DNA of 64,000 bases from JALYXV01 sp963733505 (GTDB taxonomy: Bacteria; Actinomycetota; Acidimicrobiia; Acidimicrobiales; Palsa-688): contig CAVTDW010000008.1 in assembly GCA_963733505.1 (NCBI GenBank), forward strand, positions 124,001-188,000, in the 5' to 3' direction. The notes under the pieces were generated by a model. That model saw only the letters and a list, made by a program, of their open reading frames with translations. It did not search any database and was not told the DNA's origin. Within the stretch, counting starts at the first letter, position 1; each line of letters begins with the position of its first letter. A program made the translations under genes and the position numbers. This document shows positions 40,265 to 49,194 of this stretch, piece after piece.

Positions 40265-41566
40265 ATGATCGACCTGCGCCGACTCCGTGACGACTTCGAC
40301 GCGGTACGCCACGCCCTGGCCCGGCGGGGGATCGACTTGTCGGAGGTCGACCGGGCGGCGGACCTGGACCGCCGGCACCGCACGCTGGTGATGCGCCGCG
40401 ACGAGCTGCGAGGGCAGAAGAACACCGTGTCCAAGGACATCGGCGCGGCCCGCCGGGCGGGGGAGGCCGACCGGGCGTTCGCCCTGACCGCCGAGAGCAT
40501 CGCGGTGGGCGAGGAGCTCGATCAGGTGGAGGCGACGACGGCCGCGGCCGAGCGCGAGCTGGCGGCGCTGCTGCTGCGCATCCCCAACCTGCCCGCGGAC
40601 GATGCCCCCGACGGGGCGTCGGAGGCCGACAACCCCGTGTTGCGGGTGGTCGGCCTCGACGGCGCCGACCCGACGGCGGGCTATGCGGAGCATCAGCGGG
40701 TGCCGCATTGGGAGATCGGCGCCTCGTTGGGCATCTTGGACTTGGAGCGGGGGGCGCGGATCTCCGGGTCGATGTTTCCGGTGTACCGGGGGATGGGGGC
40801 GACGTTGGCGCGGGCCTTGTGCCAGCTGGCGCTGGACCGAAACGCCGACGCCTTCGAGGAGGTGCGTCCTCCGACGCTGGTGCGTACCGAGACGTTGCAG
40901 GCGACGGGGCAGCTGCCCAAGTTCGCCGACGACGCCTACCACATCGAGCGCGACGACCTGTGGCTGATCCCGACGGCCGAGGTGCCGTTGACGTCGTTGC
41001 GGCGCAACGAGATCCTGGCGGAAGCGGAGCTGCCGGTGCGGCTTATGGGGTGCACGCCGTGTTACCGGCGGGAGGCGGGCAGCGCGGGCCGCGACACCCG
41101 GGGTCTCCTGCGGGTACACGAGTTCGACAAGGTCGAGATCCTGGCCGTGACGACGCCGGCCCAGGCCGCGGCCATGCATGGCGAACTGCTGGCGCGGGCG
41201 GAGGGGACGATCGCGGCCCTGGGGTTGGCCTACCGGATCGTCGACATCTCGACGGGCGATCTGGGGCAGTCGCATGCGCGCAGCTTCGACATCGAGGTGT
41301 ACGCGCCCGGGTGTGGGATGTGGCTCGAGGTGTCGTCGGTGTCGTGGTTTAGCGACTATCAGGCGCGGCGGGCCAACATCCGGTACCGCCCTGCCGCCGG
41401 CGGCCAGACGATCATGTGCCACACGCTGAATGGCTCGGCGCTGGCGGTTCCCCGGGTCTGGGCGGCGCTGGTGGAAGTTGGCCGCCAGCCCGACGGGTCG
41501 GTCGCGCTCCCCCCGGTCCTGCACCCGTACCTGCGGGGCGCCACGGGGATCGCCGCCCGGGTCTAA
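40265..41566 (+). CDS. serS: Seryl-tRNA synthetase
   Basis: Charges tRNA-Ser. The protein is 433 residues. The N-terminal coiled-coil arm runs through about residue 110. Class II motifs are present: motif 2 CTPCYRREAGSAGRDTRGLLR with HEFDKVE, and motif 3 with LNGSALAVPRVWAALVE. ATG 40265 (MIDLRRLRDDFDAVR) is the family start. The serine pocket stretch YQARRANIRYRP is intact. Confidence 0.97.
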   Translation: MIDLRRLRDDFDAVRHALARRGIDLSEVDRAADLDRRHRTLVMRRDELRGQKNTVSKDIGAARRAGEADRAFALTAESIAVGEELDQVEATTAAAERELAALLLRIPNLPADDAPDGASEADNPVLRVVGLDGADPTAGYAEHQRVPHWEIGASLGILDLERGARISGSMFPVYRGMGATLARALCQLALDRNADAFEEVRPPTLVRTETLQATGQLPKFADDAYHIERDDLWLIPTAEVPLTSLRRNEILAEAELPVRLMGCTPCYRREAGSAGRDTRGLLRVHEFDKVEILAVTTPAQAAAMHGELLARAEGTIAALGLAYRIVDISTGDLGQSHARSFDIEVYAPGCGMWLEVSSVSWFSDYQARRANIRYRPAAGGQTIMCHTLNGSALAVPRVWAALVEVGRQPDGSVALPPVLHPYLRGATGIAARV

Positions 41567-41616
41567 GGGCGGGCTGGGGGCCGGCCTCCCCGGCGCGACC
41601 CGTTCGGCGCTCGGCG

Positions 41617-42756
41617 CTACAGCCGCAGGGGTGATTCCTCGAGATCCACGCCGGCCTCGTCGTCGACCGACCGGCGCAGGGCCACATGGAGCGACTCCGG
41701 CGTCAGCACGCCCACGAACCGGTCCCCGTCGAGGACCGCCACCCAACCGGCGTCATGTTGGAGCATCTCGCTGAATGCCTGCTTGAGCGTCGCGCCGAGC
41801 GGCACCCACGCCTCCATGCGATGCGTCCGGTCGCCGACGGTCCCCTCACCGTCGGTTCGGTCCCGGCCGATCCAGCCTCGCAGCCGCTCCTCGGGGTCGA
41901 CCACGACGGCCCACTTGCTGGCGACGGCGTCCATGGCCCGCCGGGCGTCGGCCAGGCTGTCGTCGAGGTGGACCACGGGCGGCTTGTCGAGGTCGGCGAT
42001 GTCGATCGACGTGACCGTCAGGCGCCGCAGCCCCCGGTCGGCGCCCACGAAGTCGGCGACGAACGGCGTGGCCGGGTTGCCCAGGACCTTGGCCGGGGTG
42101 TCGTACTGCTGCAAGTGACCGCCCTGGGCCAAGATGGCGATGCGGTCGCCCATGCGCACCGCTTCTTCGATGTCATGGGTCACGAACACGATCGTCTTGC
42201 GCACCTCCCGCTGGAGCCGCAGGAACTCGCCCTGCAGCCGGTCCCGGGTGATGGGATCGATGGCGCCGAACGGCTCGTCCATAAGCAGCACCGGCGGGTC
42301 GGCGGCCAAGGCCCGGGCCACGCCGGCGCGCTGGCGCTGGCCGCCTGACAGCTCGCTCGGATAGCGGCGCCCGAACTGGCCCGGGGGCAGTCCCACCAAG
42401 TCGAGCAGTTCCGTCACCCGGGTCGAAACCCGGCCGCGGTCCCACCCGAGCAGCTTGGGGACGGTGGCCACGTTGTCCGCGATGGTCAGGTGGGGAAACA
42501 ACCCCACCTGCTGGATCACGTAGCCGATGTGCCGGCGCAGGTCGACCGCGGACTGGGACATGATGTCGGTGCCGTTGACCGTGATCGTGCCCGAGGTGGG
42601 CTCGATCAGCCGGTTGATCATCTTCATGGTCGTGGTCTTGCCGCAGCCCGACGGCCCGACAAGGACGCAGAGCTCGCCGTCGGCGATCTCCATCGAGAGA
42701 CTGTCGACCGCCACTTCGTTGCCGTAGCGCTTGGTGACCGACTCCAGCCGGATCAT
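41617..42756 (-). CDS. Glycine betaine/proline-type ABC transporter ATPase with CBS domains
   Basis: 379 residues. Walker A GPSGCGKTTTMKMINRL, signature LSGGQRQRAGVARAL, Walker B VLLMDEPFGAIDP. The MKMINRL sequence is typical of the quaternary-amine (ProV/OpuA/OpuC) family. Two C-terminal CBS-like segments (KWAVVVDPEERLRGWIG; DAGWVAVLDGDRFVGVLTPE) may sense ionic strength or nucleotides. It is divergent from its two permeases with only 60 bases between starts, so both sides probably share a control region. Confidence 0.93.
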   Translation of the reverse strand: MIRLESVTKRYGNEVAVDSLSMEIADGELCVLVGPSGCGKTTTMKMINRLIEPTSGTITVNGTDIMSQSAVDLRRHIGYVIQQVGLFPHLTIADNVATVPKLLGWDRGRVSTRVTELLDLVGLPPGQFGRRYPSELSGGQRQRAGVARALAADPPVLLMDEPFGAIDPITRDRLQGEFLRLQREVRKTIVFVTHDIEEAVRMGDRIAILAQGGHLQQYDTPAKVLGNPATPFVADFVGADRGLRRLTVTSIDIADLDKPPVVHLDDSLADARRAMDAVASKWAVVVDPEERLRGWIGRDRTDGEGTVGDRTHRMEAWVPLGATLKQAFSEMLQHDAGWVAVLDGDRFVGVLTPESLHVALRRSVDDEAGVDLEESPLRL

Positions 42757-42816
42757 CGAGCAACCGTACCCGGCTGCGAGCACCCCCGCTCTGCCACCCC
42801 CGCTACGCTCCCACCT

Positions 42817-43518
42817 GTGCCGGCCGCGGGGCCCTTGTCGCATTTGTCGAGTTCGCTCCTCGCCGCGGGTCAGCCTTGGGTCGACTGGCACTGGGTGCGC
42901 CATCACCTGGGCGTCATTCGCCATGACGTCTGGGAGCACACCTTCCTCACGGGCCTGGCGGTCGGCATCGGCCTTCTGATCGCCGTGCCCTTGGCCATCC
43001 TGGCCTACCGCCAGAAATGGACCGAGGCGCCGATCCTCGGCATCACCGGCGCCATCTACACCATCCCGTCGCTGGCCCTGCTGGGCTTCCTCGTTCCCAT
43101 CACCGGGCTCACCACGACGACCGCCGAGATCGCCCTGGTCGGCTACACCCTGCTCATCTTGGTTCGCAACGTCCTCACCGGCTTGCGTGAGGTGCCCGCC
43201 GACATCCGCGAAGCGGCCCGGGGCATGGGCTACACGCCAACGGGCCAGCTTCTGCGCGTCGAGCTCCCGCTGGCGGTGCCCGCCATCATGGCCGGTTTGC
43301 GCGTCGCCACCGTCACCACGATCGGCCTGGTGACCATCACCGCCCTGATCGGCGCCGGGGGTCTCGGTCAGCTGATTTACGGCGGGCTCAACCAGGACTT
43401 CCGCACCCTTACCGTCGTGGGCGCGGTGGCATCGGTCGGACTGGCGGTCGTCGCCGACGGCGTCTTGGTCGGCGTGCAGCGACTGGTCACGCCGTGGACC
43501 CGGCGCCGAGGCGGATGA
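42817..43518 (+). CDS. Osmolyte ABC transporter permease 1
   Basis: 233 residues with five or six helices. The EAA loop is EVPADIREAARGMGYTPTGQ followed by VELPLAVPAIMAGLR, typical of OpuCB/ProW-type permeases. GTG 42817 was chosen as the first start after the divergent ATPase. A second permease follows 10 bases after the stop. Confidence 0.9.
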   Translation: MPAAGPLSHLSSSLLAAGQPWVDWHWVRHHLGVIRHDVWEHTFLTGLAVGIGLLIAVPLAILAYRQKWTEAPILGITGAIYTIPSLALLGFLVPITGLTTTTAEIALVGYTLLILVRNVLTGLREVPADIREAARGMGYTPTGQLLRVELPLAVPAIMAGLRVATVTTIGLVTITALIGAGGLGQLIYGGLNQDFRTLTVVGAVASVGLAVVADGVLVGVQRLVTPWTRRRGG

Positions 43519-43528
43519 GGCGGCTGCG

Positions 43529-45403
43529 GTGAACTTCCTGACCAAGGTCGCCCACTGGTTCTTCACCGCCGCCCACTGGCGAGGCAGCGACGGCATTCCC
43601 CACCGGGTATCCGAACACCTCACGATCTCGGGCCTGTCGGTCGCCGCCGCCCTGCTCGTCGCCCTCCCCGTCGCCTTGTGGCTGGGGCACCTCGGCAAAG
43701 GCGGTTACGCCGCCATCAGCATCGCCAACGCGGGGCGGGCCATCCCCTCCTTCGCCCTGCTCGTCATCGGCTTCGAAATCTTCGGCCTCGGTGCCACCCC
43801 GGTCTTCCTGGCCCTCTTCGCCCTGTCCGTTCCCCCGATCGTCACCAACACCTACACCGCCATCCGAGGGGTCGACCCCGACGTCAAGGAATCCGCGGTG
43901 GGCATGGGCATGACGGGTTGGCAGGTGCTGACCCGCGTCGAGATACCCAACGCCATCCCGCTCATGTTTGCCGGGATCCGCACCGCGGGTGTCCAAGCGG
44001 TGGCGACCGCGACCCTGGGCGCAGTCGTGGCGTGGGGCGGCGTGGGCCGCTACATCGTCGATGGGATCGCCCAGCAGGACCACGTGCTGGTGTTCTCGGG
44101 GGCGCTCATCGTCGCCGTCCTCTCCTTCCTCACCGAGCTGGCGCTGGCCGCCCTACAACGGGGCGTGACCCCGAAGGGCCTGCGCCTCGGCGTGGCGCAG
44201 GGCGACAAGCTCTCGGCATTGCCCGGCGCAGCCGCAGCCGCAACCGCGGCCCGCCCGTCCGACCGAGGCCGACATCGCGCAAGGGCGCCGCCATGGGCGC
44301 CCCCAGGGGGGCCGCAGGCACCGTCGCGGCACCGACGGGATGAAACGGGCATGATGATCCCGGCGCTAGCGGCCACGCGAGCCGGCAGCCGGTGCCGGAC
44401 GGGACCGTCCCGGGCCGGCGACGAAAGGGAGAATGAACCCATGCGGTTTCACCGTGCAGGAGCGACCGGGGCGATGCTGCTCGCTGTGGCCATGTCGGCT
44501 GCGGCCTGCGGCTCGGGTGGCGGCTCCAAATCGAGTTCGACGACACCGACGACCACAGCCGCCCAGCTGTCCACCAAGCTCGTCTTTGGTGGCCCGCCCG
44601 AATGCAAGACCCGGCCGACCTGCCTGCTCGGGCTGGAAACGGTCTACGGGCTGCACTTCAAGGACTTCAAGGCCCTTGACTCAGGCGGCCCGCTGACCAA
44701 GTCCGCCCTGTCCAACGGCCAGATCGACGTGGCTCGGTTGTTCTCGTCCGACGAGGCCATCGGGATCAAGGGATACGTCCTGCTCGACGACGACAAGCAC
44801 TACCAGCTGGCCGGCAACGTGATCCCCGTCATCCGCACCGCCAAGGCCACCCCCGAGGTCAAGTCCCTGCTCAACTCGGTGTCGGCTGCCCTCACCCAGG
44901 ACGACCTGACCAGCATCAACAAGGCCATCGACATCGACCACGCCGACCCCGGCGACCAGGCGACCCAGTTCATCCAGAAGAAGGGCCTCAACAAGGGGAC
45001 CACCTCAGGACCGAAGGAGTCGCTGACCGTGGGCTCGTTCAACTTCACCGAGAGCGTCGCCCTCGCCGACATCTACGGCGGGGTGTTGAAGGACGCCGGT
45101 TACTCGGTGTCGTTCAAGAACAACCTCGGCGCCCGCGAGATCGTCGAACCGGCCCTGCAGAGCGGCCAGCTCGACCTGATCCCCGAGTACGCGGGCAACG
45201 CCTTGAACTTCCTCGATCCGAAGGTCATGGGCGGCTTGACGCTCGACCAGACGGTGCAGCAACTGACCACCGCCATGACGGCCAAGGGGCAGACGTTGCT
45301 GGACCCCTCCAACGCCACCGACGCCGACGCCATCGCGGTGACCAAGGCGACCGCCGACAAGTACCACCTGACCAAGATCTCCGATCTCGGAAAGAACGCC
45401 TGA
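43529..45403 (+). CDS. Osmolyte ABC permease 2, in frame with the binding protein
   Basis: The open frame is 624 codons. Residues 1-220 are a second ProW/OpuCD-type permease (VKESAVGMGMTGWQVLTRVEIP EAA loop). Residues 221-304 are an Arg/Pro/Ala-rich stretch that looks like translated spacer. From 44441 comes a complete lipoprotein with its own AAGGGAG site. Fused permease-binding proteins exist (Lactococcus OpuABC), but the internal lipobox and ribosome site favour two genes with the permease stop lost by a small indel. Another frame would end this permease near 44350 (…GMKRA). Confidence 0.75.
   Translation: MNFLTKVAHWFFTAAHWRGSDGIPHRVSEHLTISGLSVAAALLVALPVALWLGHLGKGGYAAISIANAGRAIPSFALLVIGFEIFGLGATPVFLALFALSVPPIVTNTYTAIRGVDPDVKESAVGMGMTGWQVLTRVEIPNAIPLMFAGIRTAGVQAVATATLGAVVAWGGVGRYIVDGIAQQDHVLVFSGALIVAVLSFLTELALAALQRGVTPKGLRLGVAQGDKLSALPGAAAAATAARPSDRGRHRARAPPWAPPGGPQAPSRHRRDETGMMIPALAATRAGSRCRTGPSRAGDERENEPMRFHRAGATGAMLLAVAMSAAACGSGGGSKSSSTTPTTTAAQLSTKLVFGGPPECKTRPTCLLGLETVYGLHFKDFKALDSGGPLTKSALSNGQIDVARLFSSDEAIGIKGYVLLDDDKHYQLAGNVIPVIRTAKATPEVKSLLNSVSAALTQDDLTSINKAIDIDHADPGDQATQFIQKKGLNKGTTSGPKESLTVGSFNFTESVALADIYGGVLKDAGYSVSFKNNLGAREIVEPALQSGQLDLIPEYAGNALNFLDPKVMGGLTLDQTVQQLTTAMTAKGQTLLDPSNATDADAIAVTKATADKYHLTKISDLGKNA
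44441..45403 (+). CDS. Osmolyte-binding lipoprotein, circularly permuted
   Basis: About 320 residues. A lipobox (AMSAAAC, Cys23) and Ser/Thr linker come first. Residues about 46-180 match the second half of OpuAC/ProX proteins (LVFGGPPECKTRPTCLLGLE through ATQFIQKKGL). Residues about 192-320 match the first half (LTVGSFNFTESVALADIYGG through YHLTKISDLGKNA). In OpuCC/ProX relatives the order is the reverse; joining the C-terminus KISDLGKNA to the N-terminal STKLVFGG recreates the normal crossing. GGPLTKSAL and EYAGNALNFL are retained. It works with the adjacent permeases and ATPase. Confidence 0.85.
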   Translation: MRFHRAGATGAMLLAVAMSAAACGSGGGSKSSSTTPTTTAAQLSTKLVFGGPPECKTRPTCLLGLETVYGLHFKDFKALDSGGPLTKSALSNGQIDVARLFSSDEAIGIKGYVLLDDDKHYQLAGNVIPVIRTAKATPEVKSLLNSVSAALTQDDLTSINKAIDIDHADPGDQATQFIQKKGLNKGTTSGPKESLTVGSFNFTESVALADIYGGVLKDAGYSVSFKNNLGAREIVEPALQSGQLDLIPEYAGNALNFLDPKVMGGLTLDQTVQQLTTAMTAKGQTLLDPSNATDADAIAVTKATADKYHLTKISDLGKNA

Positions 45404-45484
45404 CAACCACTGGCTGGGGAAAGGGGGCCGGTCGCGTGTCGGCCGGTCCCCTCGCGGCTGCGAGTGCCGCGGGGAACCTCGACG

Positions 45485-45886
45485 TCAGTTGCGGCTCACG
45501 CGGGTCCACACCATTTTGCCCACCCCGCCTTCAACTTCGGCGACGCCCCAGGCGTCGGCCAGGGCCGCCACGAGGATCAGCCCCCGCCCGCTTGTCTGTG
45601 AGGTGGACGGGCCGGTTGGTCGGGGTCGGCCTGCGGCATCATCGATGACCTCGAGCACCACGTCGCGAAGGTCGATGACGATGCGAACCTCGATGTCGGA
45701 GCCCGCATGCACGATGGCGTTGGTAACCAACTCGCTGGCTATCAGGCTGAGCCGGTCGGCCAGGATCGGCTGATGCACACCGGCCTCCAGCAGCCCCGTT
45801 CGTACGAACTCCCGGGCGTCACGGGCGCTTTCGAGTGAAGCCGGAAATATTGCCGACATATTTGAAGATTCAAGTGGGTGGATCAT
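45485..45886 (-). CDS. Anti-sigma-type ATP-binding protein (HATPase_c_2)
   Basis: 133 residues of GHKL fold. N-box ADRLSLIASELVTNAIVHAG and G-box TSGRGLILVAALADAWGV are clear, as in RsbW-like Ser/Thr kinases and stand-alone GHKL regulators. It could act on a STAS protein such as that at 253-633 (inference; not adjacent). ATG 45886 (MIHPLESSNM) or ATG 45859 may be the start. The upstream region is AT-rich and shared with the divergent phosphatase gene. Confidence 0.85.
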   Translation of the reverse strand: MIHPLESSNMSAIFPASLESARDAREFVRTGLLEAGVHQPILADRLSLIASELVTNAIVHAGSDIEVRIVIDLRDVVLEVIDDAAGRPRPTGPSTSQTSGRGLILVAALADAWGVAEVEGGVGKMVWTRVSRN

Positions 45887-45985
45887 TGGTCCGGGACGTC
45901 TCCGCCGTATTTTCGACGTCCGACCTCCATATCCAATTTGCCCAATTGCGCGCACGACTGAAACTAAATTGATAATTAGGACCTG

Positions 45986-46558
45986 ATGACCACACATCGG
46001 CCGGTTGCGGTGGTGCTGCGACACGGAGAAACCACCTGGAGCGCCACGGGCCGCCACACCGGCCGAACCGACCTTGCGATGACCGAACATGGGGAAGCTC
46101 AGGGCCGGACGTTGCGCGAGCGGCTCGCGGGAAGGCACTTCGACCTGGTGCTGTGCAGCCCGCTCTCCCGGGCCCGTCGGACGGCCGAGCTGGCCGGCCT
46201 GAGCGACGTCGAGCTCGAGCCCGACCTGCTGGAGTGGGACTACGGGGACTTCGAGGGTCGCACGACCGACGACATCCGCCACGAGATTCCCGGCTGGACC
46301 GTCTGGGACGGGCCATGGCCGGGGGGCGAGACCATCGATCAGGTGGCAGAGCGGGCCGACCGGGTGATCGCGCGGATTCGGGCGCTGGACCATGCCACCG
46401 TCGCCTTGGTGGCCCACGGGCACCTGTTGCGGGTATTGGCCGCCCGCTGGATAGCTACCCCGCCGCAGACAGGCCGGTCGCTGGTGCTGGAGGTGGGAAC
46501 GATCAGTGAGCTGGGCTGGGAGCACGAGACTCCCGCGATCCTTCGCTGGAACACCTGA
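45986..46558 (+). CDS. Histidine phosphatase (phosphoglycerate mutase-like)
   Basis: 190 residues. The catalytic VLRHGETTWSATGRHTGRTDL is at the N-terminus, with CSPLSRARRTAEL and the second His in VALVAHGHLLRVLAARW. It is a small acid phosphatase or cofactor-dependent PGM-like enzyme; the substrate is not determinable. AT-rich DNA upstream (taaattgataattagg) carries the promoter. Confidence 0.88.
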   Translation: MTTHRPVAVVLRHGETTWSATGRHTGRTDLAMTEHGEAQGRTLRERLAGRHFDLVLCSPLSRARRTAELAGLSDVELEPDLLEWDYGDFEGRTTDDIRHEIPGWTVWDGPWPGGETIDQVAERADRVIARIRALDHATVALVAHGHLLRVLAARWIATPPQTGRSLVLEVGTISELGWEHETPAILRWNT

Positions 46559-46599
46559 GCTCAGTTCCCGAAGCTGGTCAGGCACGATGGAGGGGCGCC

Positions 46600-47433
46600 A
46601 TGGTGACCTCGCAACTACCCGACCGCGTCGCCTGTTACCGGCACGCCGACCATCTGACCGGCGTGCACTGCACTCGTTGTGGGCGCCCCATCTGCGCCGA
46701 CTGCACGGCGGCGGTCCCCGCAGGCCATCACTGCCCGGCGTGCCTGGCTGAGTCGAGCGGCGGGCCGGATGGCGTCGGGCCGCGGGTGTCACCACTCGGA
46801 TGGCGGAGCCGGGCGACGCCAGTCGTCGTGACCCTGATCGCCGTCAACACGGTGGTGTTCGTCCTGACCAGCTCCCATCCCCGGTGGGAGCTCGACTACG
46901 CCCAGATCCCCGCCGCGGTCGCCCACGGCCAGGCGTATCGGTTGCTGACCGCGCCCTTCGTGCACGAAAGCGTGACCCACCTGCTGTTCAACATGGCGGC
47001 GCTGTTCGTCATGGGTCCACCGGTCGAACAGGCGGTGGGTTCGAAACGCTTCCTTGCGCTGTACTTCTTGGCGGCCGTTGGCGGGTCGGTGTGCAGCTTC
47101 CTGTTCGGGCCCGTCTTCGTGGCCGGAGTGGGGGCATCAGGGGCGATCTTCGGCATCTTCGGGGCCTGGTTCTCCCTGGCGCGGGCCAACCGGTCCGAGA
47201 CCGGCGTGATCATGCTCCTGATCGCGATCCTCCTGGCGTACTCGTTCTACGACACCGCCATCGACTGGCGGGCCCACGTCGGTGGGCTGGTGACGGGGGT
47301 TGTCGTCGGCGCCTCCTATGCCTGGGCGGTTCGCCGGCCGGCCCGGATGCGACTCCTGTCGGAGGTGGCGGTGGCCGTCGCCCTGCTCGCCCTGTTTGCC
47401 GCCTTGGTGGAGGTTCGGGCAGCTCAGCTCTAG
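46600..47433 (+). CDS. Rhomboid intramembrane protease with N-terminal zinc finger
   Basis: 277 residues. The first 50 hold a B-box-like zinc finger (CYRHADHLTGVHCTRCGRPICADC, then HHCPAC). Six helices follow: the His/Asn helix is HLLFNMAALF, the catalytic Ser is in GVGASGAIFGIFGAW, and the partner His in DWRAHVGGLVTGVVVG. The zinc-finger-rhomboid fusion is common in actinobacteria. Substrate proteins are unknown. Confidence 0.93.
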   Translation: MVTSQLPDRVACYRHADHLTGVHCTRCGRPICADCTAAVPAGHHCPACLAESSGGPDGVGPRVSPLGWRSRATPVVVTLIAVNTVVFVLTSSHPRWELDYAQIPAAVAHGQAYRLLTAPFVHESVTHLLFNMAALFVMGPPVEQAVGSKRFLALYFLAAVGGSVCSFLFGPVFVAGVGASGAIFGIFGAWFSLARANRSETGVIMLLIAILLAYSFYDTAIDWRAHVGGLVTGVVVGASYAWAVRRPARMRLLSEVAVAVALLALFAALVEVRAAQL

Positions 47434-47494
47434 CTCGCCTGGGTATAGCGTGAGCATCGGTTCCCCCACGAGAGGAAGGATTGGAGGCCCCGAG

Positions 47495-47998
47495 TTGCGC
47501 CCTCGTCACCCGCTCGCCGTCGTCCTCGTCACCGCCTGCACCATGGTGGCCGCCTTCGCAGGTCCCGCCGCCGCGGGCAGCAGCCGTCCCCAGGCGCTCA
47601 GGGTGGCGACGGCACCGCAATGCATCCTCGCCGCCTTGGAAAACATCACCGGCGCCACGCTGGTCAACAACCAGATCGTGAACGGGACCTGGAAGTACTC
47701 GAACGGGGCGGCATGCTCGGGATCGCCCCTCGCCGACATCGCCCTGTACGAGGAACTCGATTTCAACGGTGTCAAGTTCGATTCGAAGTTCAAGGGCTTC
47801 ACCGGGATGCCTCGCAACCTCGACGCCATCACGTCGTCGGTCCACTGCGATGTCTGCAATGGCACGTGGCTGTTCAAATGGGGCCAGGTCATCGTGGCGC
47901 CGAGCGGGTTCATGTTCACCAACCCCACGGCGGGTTGCGTCCTCCAGCAGAACGGCCTCTACGAACTGTGCGCCGAGACCAAATCCGTCGTCCTCTGA
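47495..47998 (+). CDS. Small secreted cysteine-containing protein of unknown family
   Basis: 167 residues. TTG 47495 has GGAGG 7 bases upstream; an in-frame GTG at 47450 is possible. A signal peptide (PLAVVLVTACTMVAAFAGPAAAG) precedes a mature domain with six cysteines (PQCIL, GAACSG, VHCDVCNG, AGCVLQ, ELCAE) that could form disulfides. No family is recognised. It ends just before a secreted glycoside hydrolase, so both may be extracellular products. Confidence 0.6.
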   Translation: MRPRHPLAVVLVTACTMVAAFAGPAAAGSSRPQALRVATAPQCILAALENITGATLVNNQIVNGTWKYSNGAACSGSPLADIALYEELDFNGVKFDSKFKGFTGMPRNLDAITSSVHCDVCNGTWLFKWGQVIVAPSGFMFTNPTAGCVLQQNGLYELCAETKSVVL

Positions 47999-48089
47999 CC
48001 CGAGCGCGTCGCCGCACCTCTGATACGAGAAACTGCCCAAACGCACTCGACGTGTTGCCGGGTCGTCGTGGTGGTCGCACACTGGTGCG

Positions 48090-49175
48090 ATGCGGCCCTT
48101 GCGATGGTGCGTGGTTGTCACGGTCCTCTTGGTGGGCGTCGGCCTAGCGCCCGTTGCCCAGGCGGTGTCCGCGCCCGCCGTTGCCAGCGTCGTGGTCAAG
48201 GTGTCGGGCAACACGCTGGTAGACGGGCTGGGCCGCCCCCTCCGGCTGCTCGGTGTCAACCGATCGGGGACGGAATATGCCTGCATCCAGGGGTGGGGTA
48301 TCTTCGACGGGCCGTCCGACGCCACCTCCGTCGCCGCCATCGCTGCCTGGCACACCAACGCCGTCCGGGTCCCCTTGAACGAGGACTGTTGGCTGGGCAT
48401 CAACTCGACCAGCGCCAACCAAGCCCAGATGGGAACGGTGTACCGCCAGGCGATCAGGGCCTACGTGCAGCAACTGCACGCGGCCGGGATGGCGGTCATC
48501 CTCGACCTCCACATCACCGCGCCGGGCAAGGAAGCCGCCACCGGCGACACGTTGGAGCCGATGCCTGATGCGCACGCCACTGCGTTTTGGAAGTCGGTCG
48601 CAAAGACTTTCAAGAGCGATCCCGGGGTGTTATTCGATTTGTACAACGAACCGAACAACGTCGGCTGGTCGTGCTGGCTGTCGGGGTGCGTCGTCAACGA
48701 CGCCCTCAAGCCCGGTGCCACGTTTCACGCGGTGGGCATGCAGGCCCTGGTGAATGCCGTGCGTTCGACGGGCGCCACCCAGCCGATCATGGCGGGCGGC
48801 CTCCAGTGGTCGAGCGACCTTTCGCAGTGGCCGGCGGGCCTCACGGACCCGGCGGGCCAGTTGGTCGCGAGCGTGCACGTGTATGCCTATTCCAACGAGA
48901 CGCAGGCCTACTGGAACCAGACGATGGCGCCGGTTGCCGCCGCCTACCCGATGGTCACAGGAGAGCTGGGTGAGTTCGACTGCGCCCACGGATTCATCGA
49001 CGGGTACATGGCGTGGGCCGACGCCCACGGCGTCTCCTACCTGGGTTGGACGTGGGACGCCACCTCGCCGGGCGGGTGGACCTGCGGCGGTGGGCCTTCG
49101 TTGATCACGAACTACAACGGCACCCCGACGGGATTCGGCGTCGGGTTGCGGGACCATCTGGCCGCGCTGCCCTAG
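48090..49175 (+). CDS. Secreted GH5-family glycoside hydrolase (cellulase-like)
   Basis: 361 residues with a signal peptide (WCVVVTVLLVGVGLAPVAQA). The TIM-barrel motifs are LRLLGVNRSGTEYAC, NAVRVPLNEDCWLG, the acid/base FDLYNEPNN, VHVYAYSNETQ and the nucleophile Glu in MVTGELGEFDCAHG. GH5 enzymes cleave beta-1,4-glucans, mannans or related glycans; the subfamily is not assigned. It may be cotranscribed with the F420 enzyme that follows after 19 bases. Confidence 0.9.
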   Translation: MRPLRWCVVVTVLLVGVGLAPVAQAVSAPAVASVVVKVSGNTLVDGLGRPLRLLGVNRSGTEYACIQGWGIFDGPSDATSVAAIAAWHTNAVRVPLNEDCWLGINSTSANQAQMGTVYRQAIRAYVQQLHAAGMAVILDLHITAPGKEAATGDTLEPMPDAHATAFWKSVAKTFKSDPGVLFDLYNEPNNVGWSCWLSGCVVNDALKPGATFHAVGMQALVNAVRSTGATQPIMAGGLQWSSDLSQWPAGLTDPAGQLVASVHVYAYSNETQAYWNQTMAPVAAAYPMVTGELGEFDCAHGFIDGYMAWADAHGVSYLGWTWDATSPGGWTCGGGPSLITNYNGTPTGFGVGLRDHLAALP

Positions 49176-49194
49176 CCACGCTGCCCTAGCCCCG

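Noticed and set aside
42757..43698. Upstream extension of the osmolyte ATPase
   Set aside because: It lies opposite the permease genes, is Asp/Gln/Gly-rich and unlike any ABC protein; the family start is 42756.
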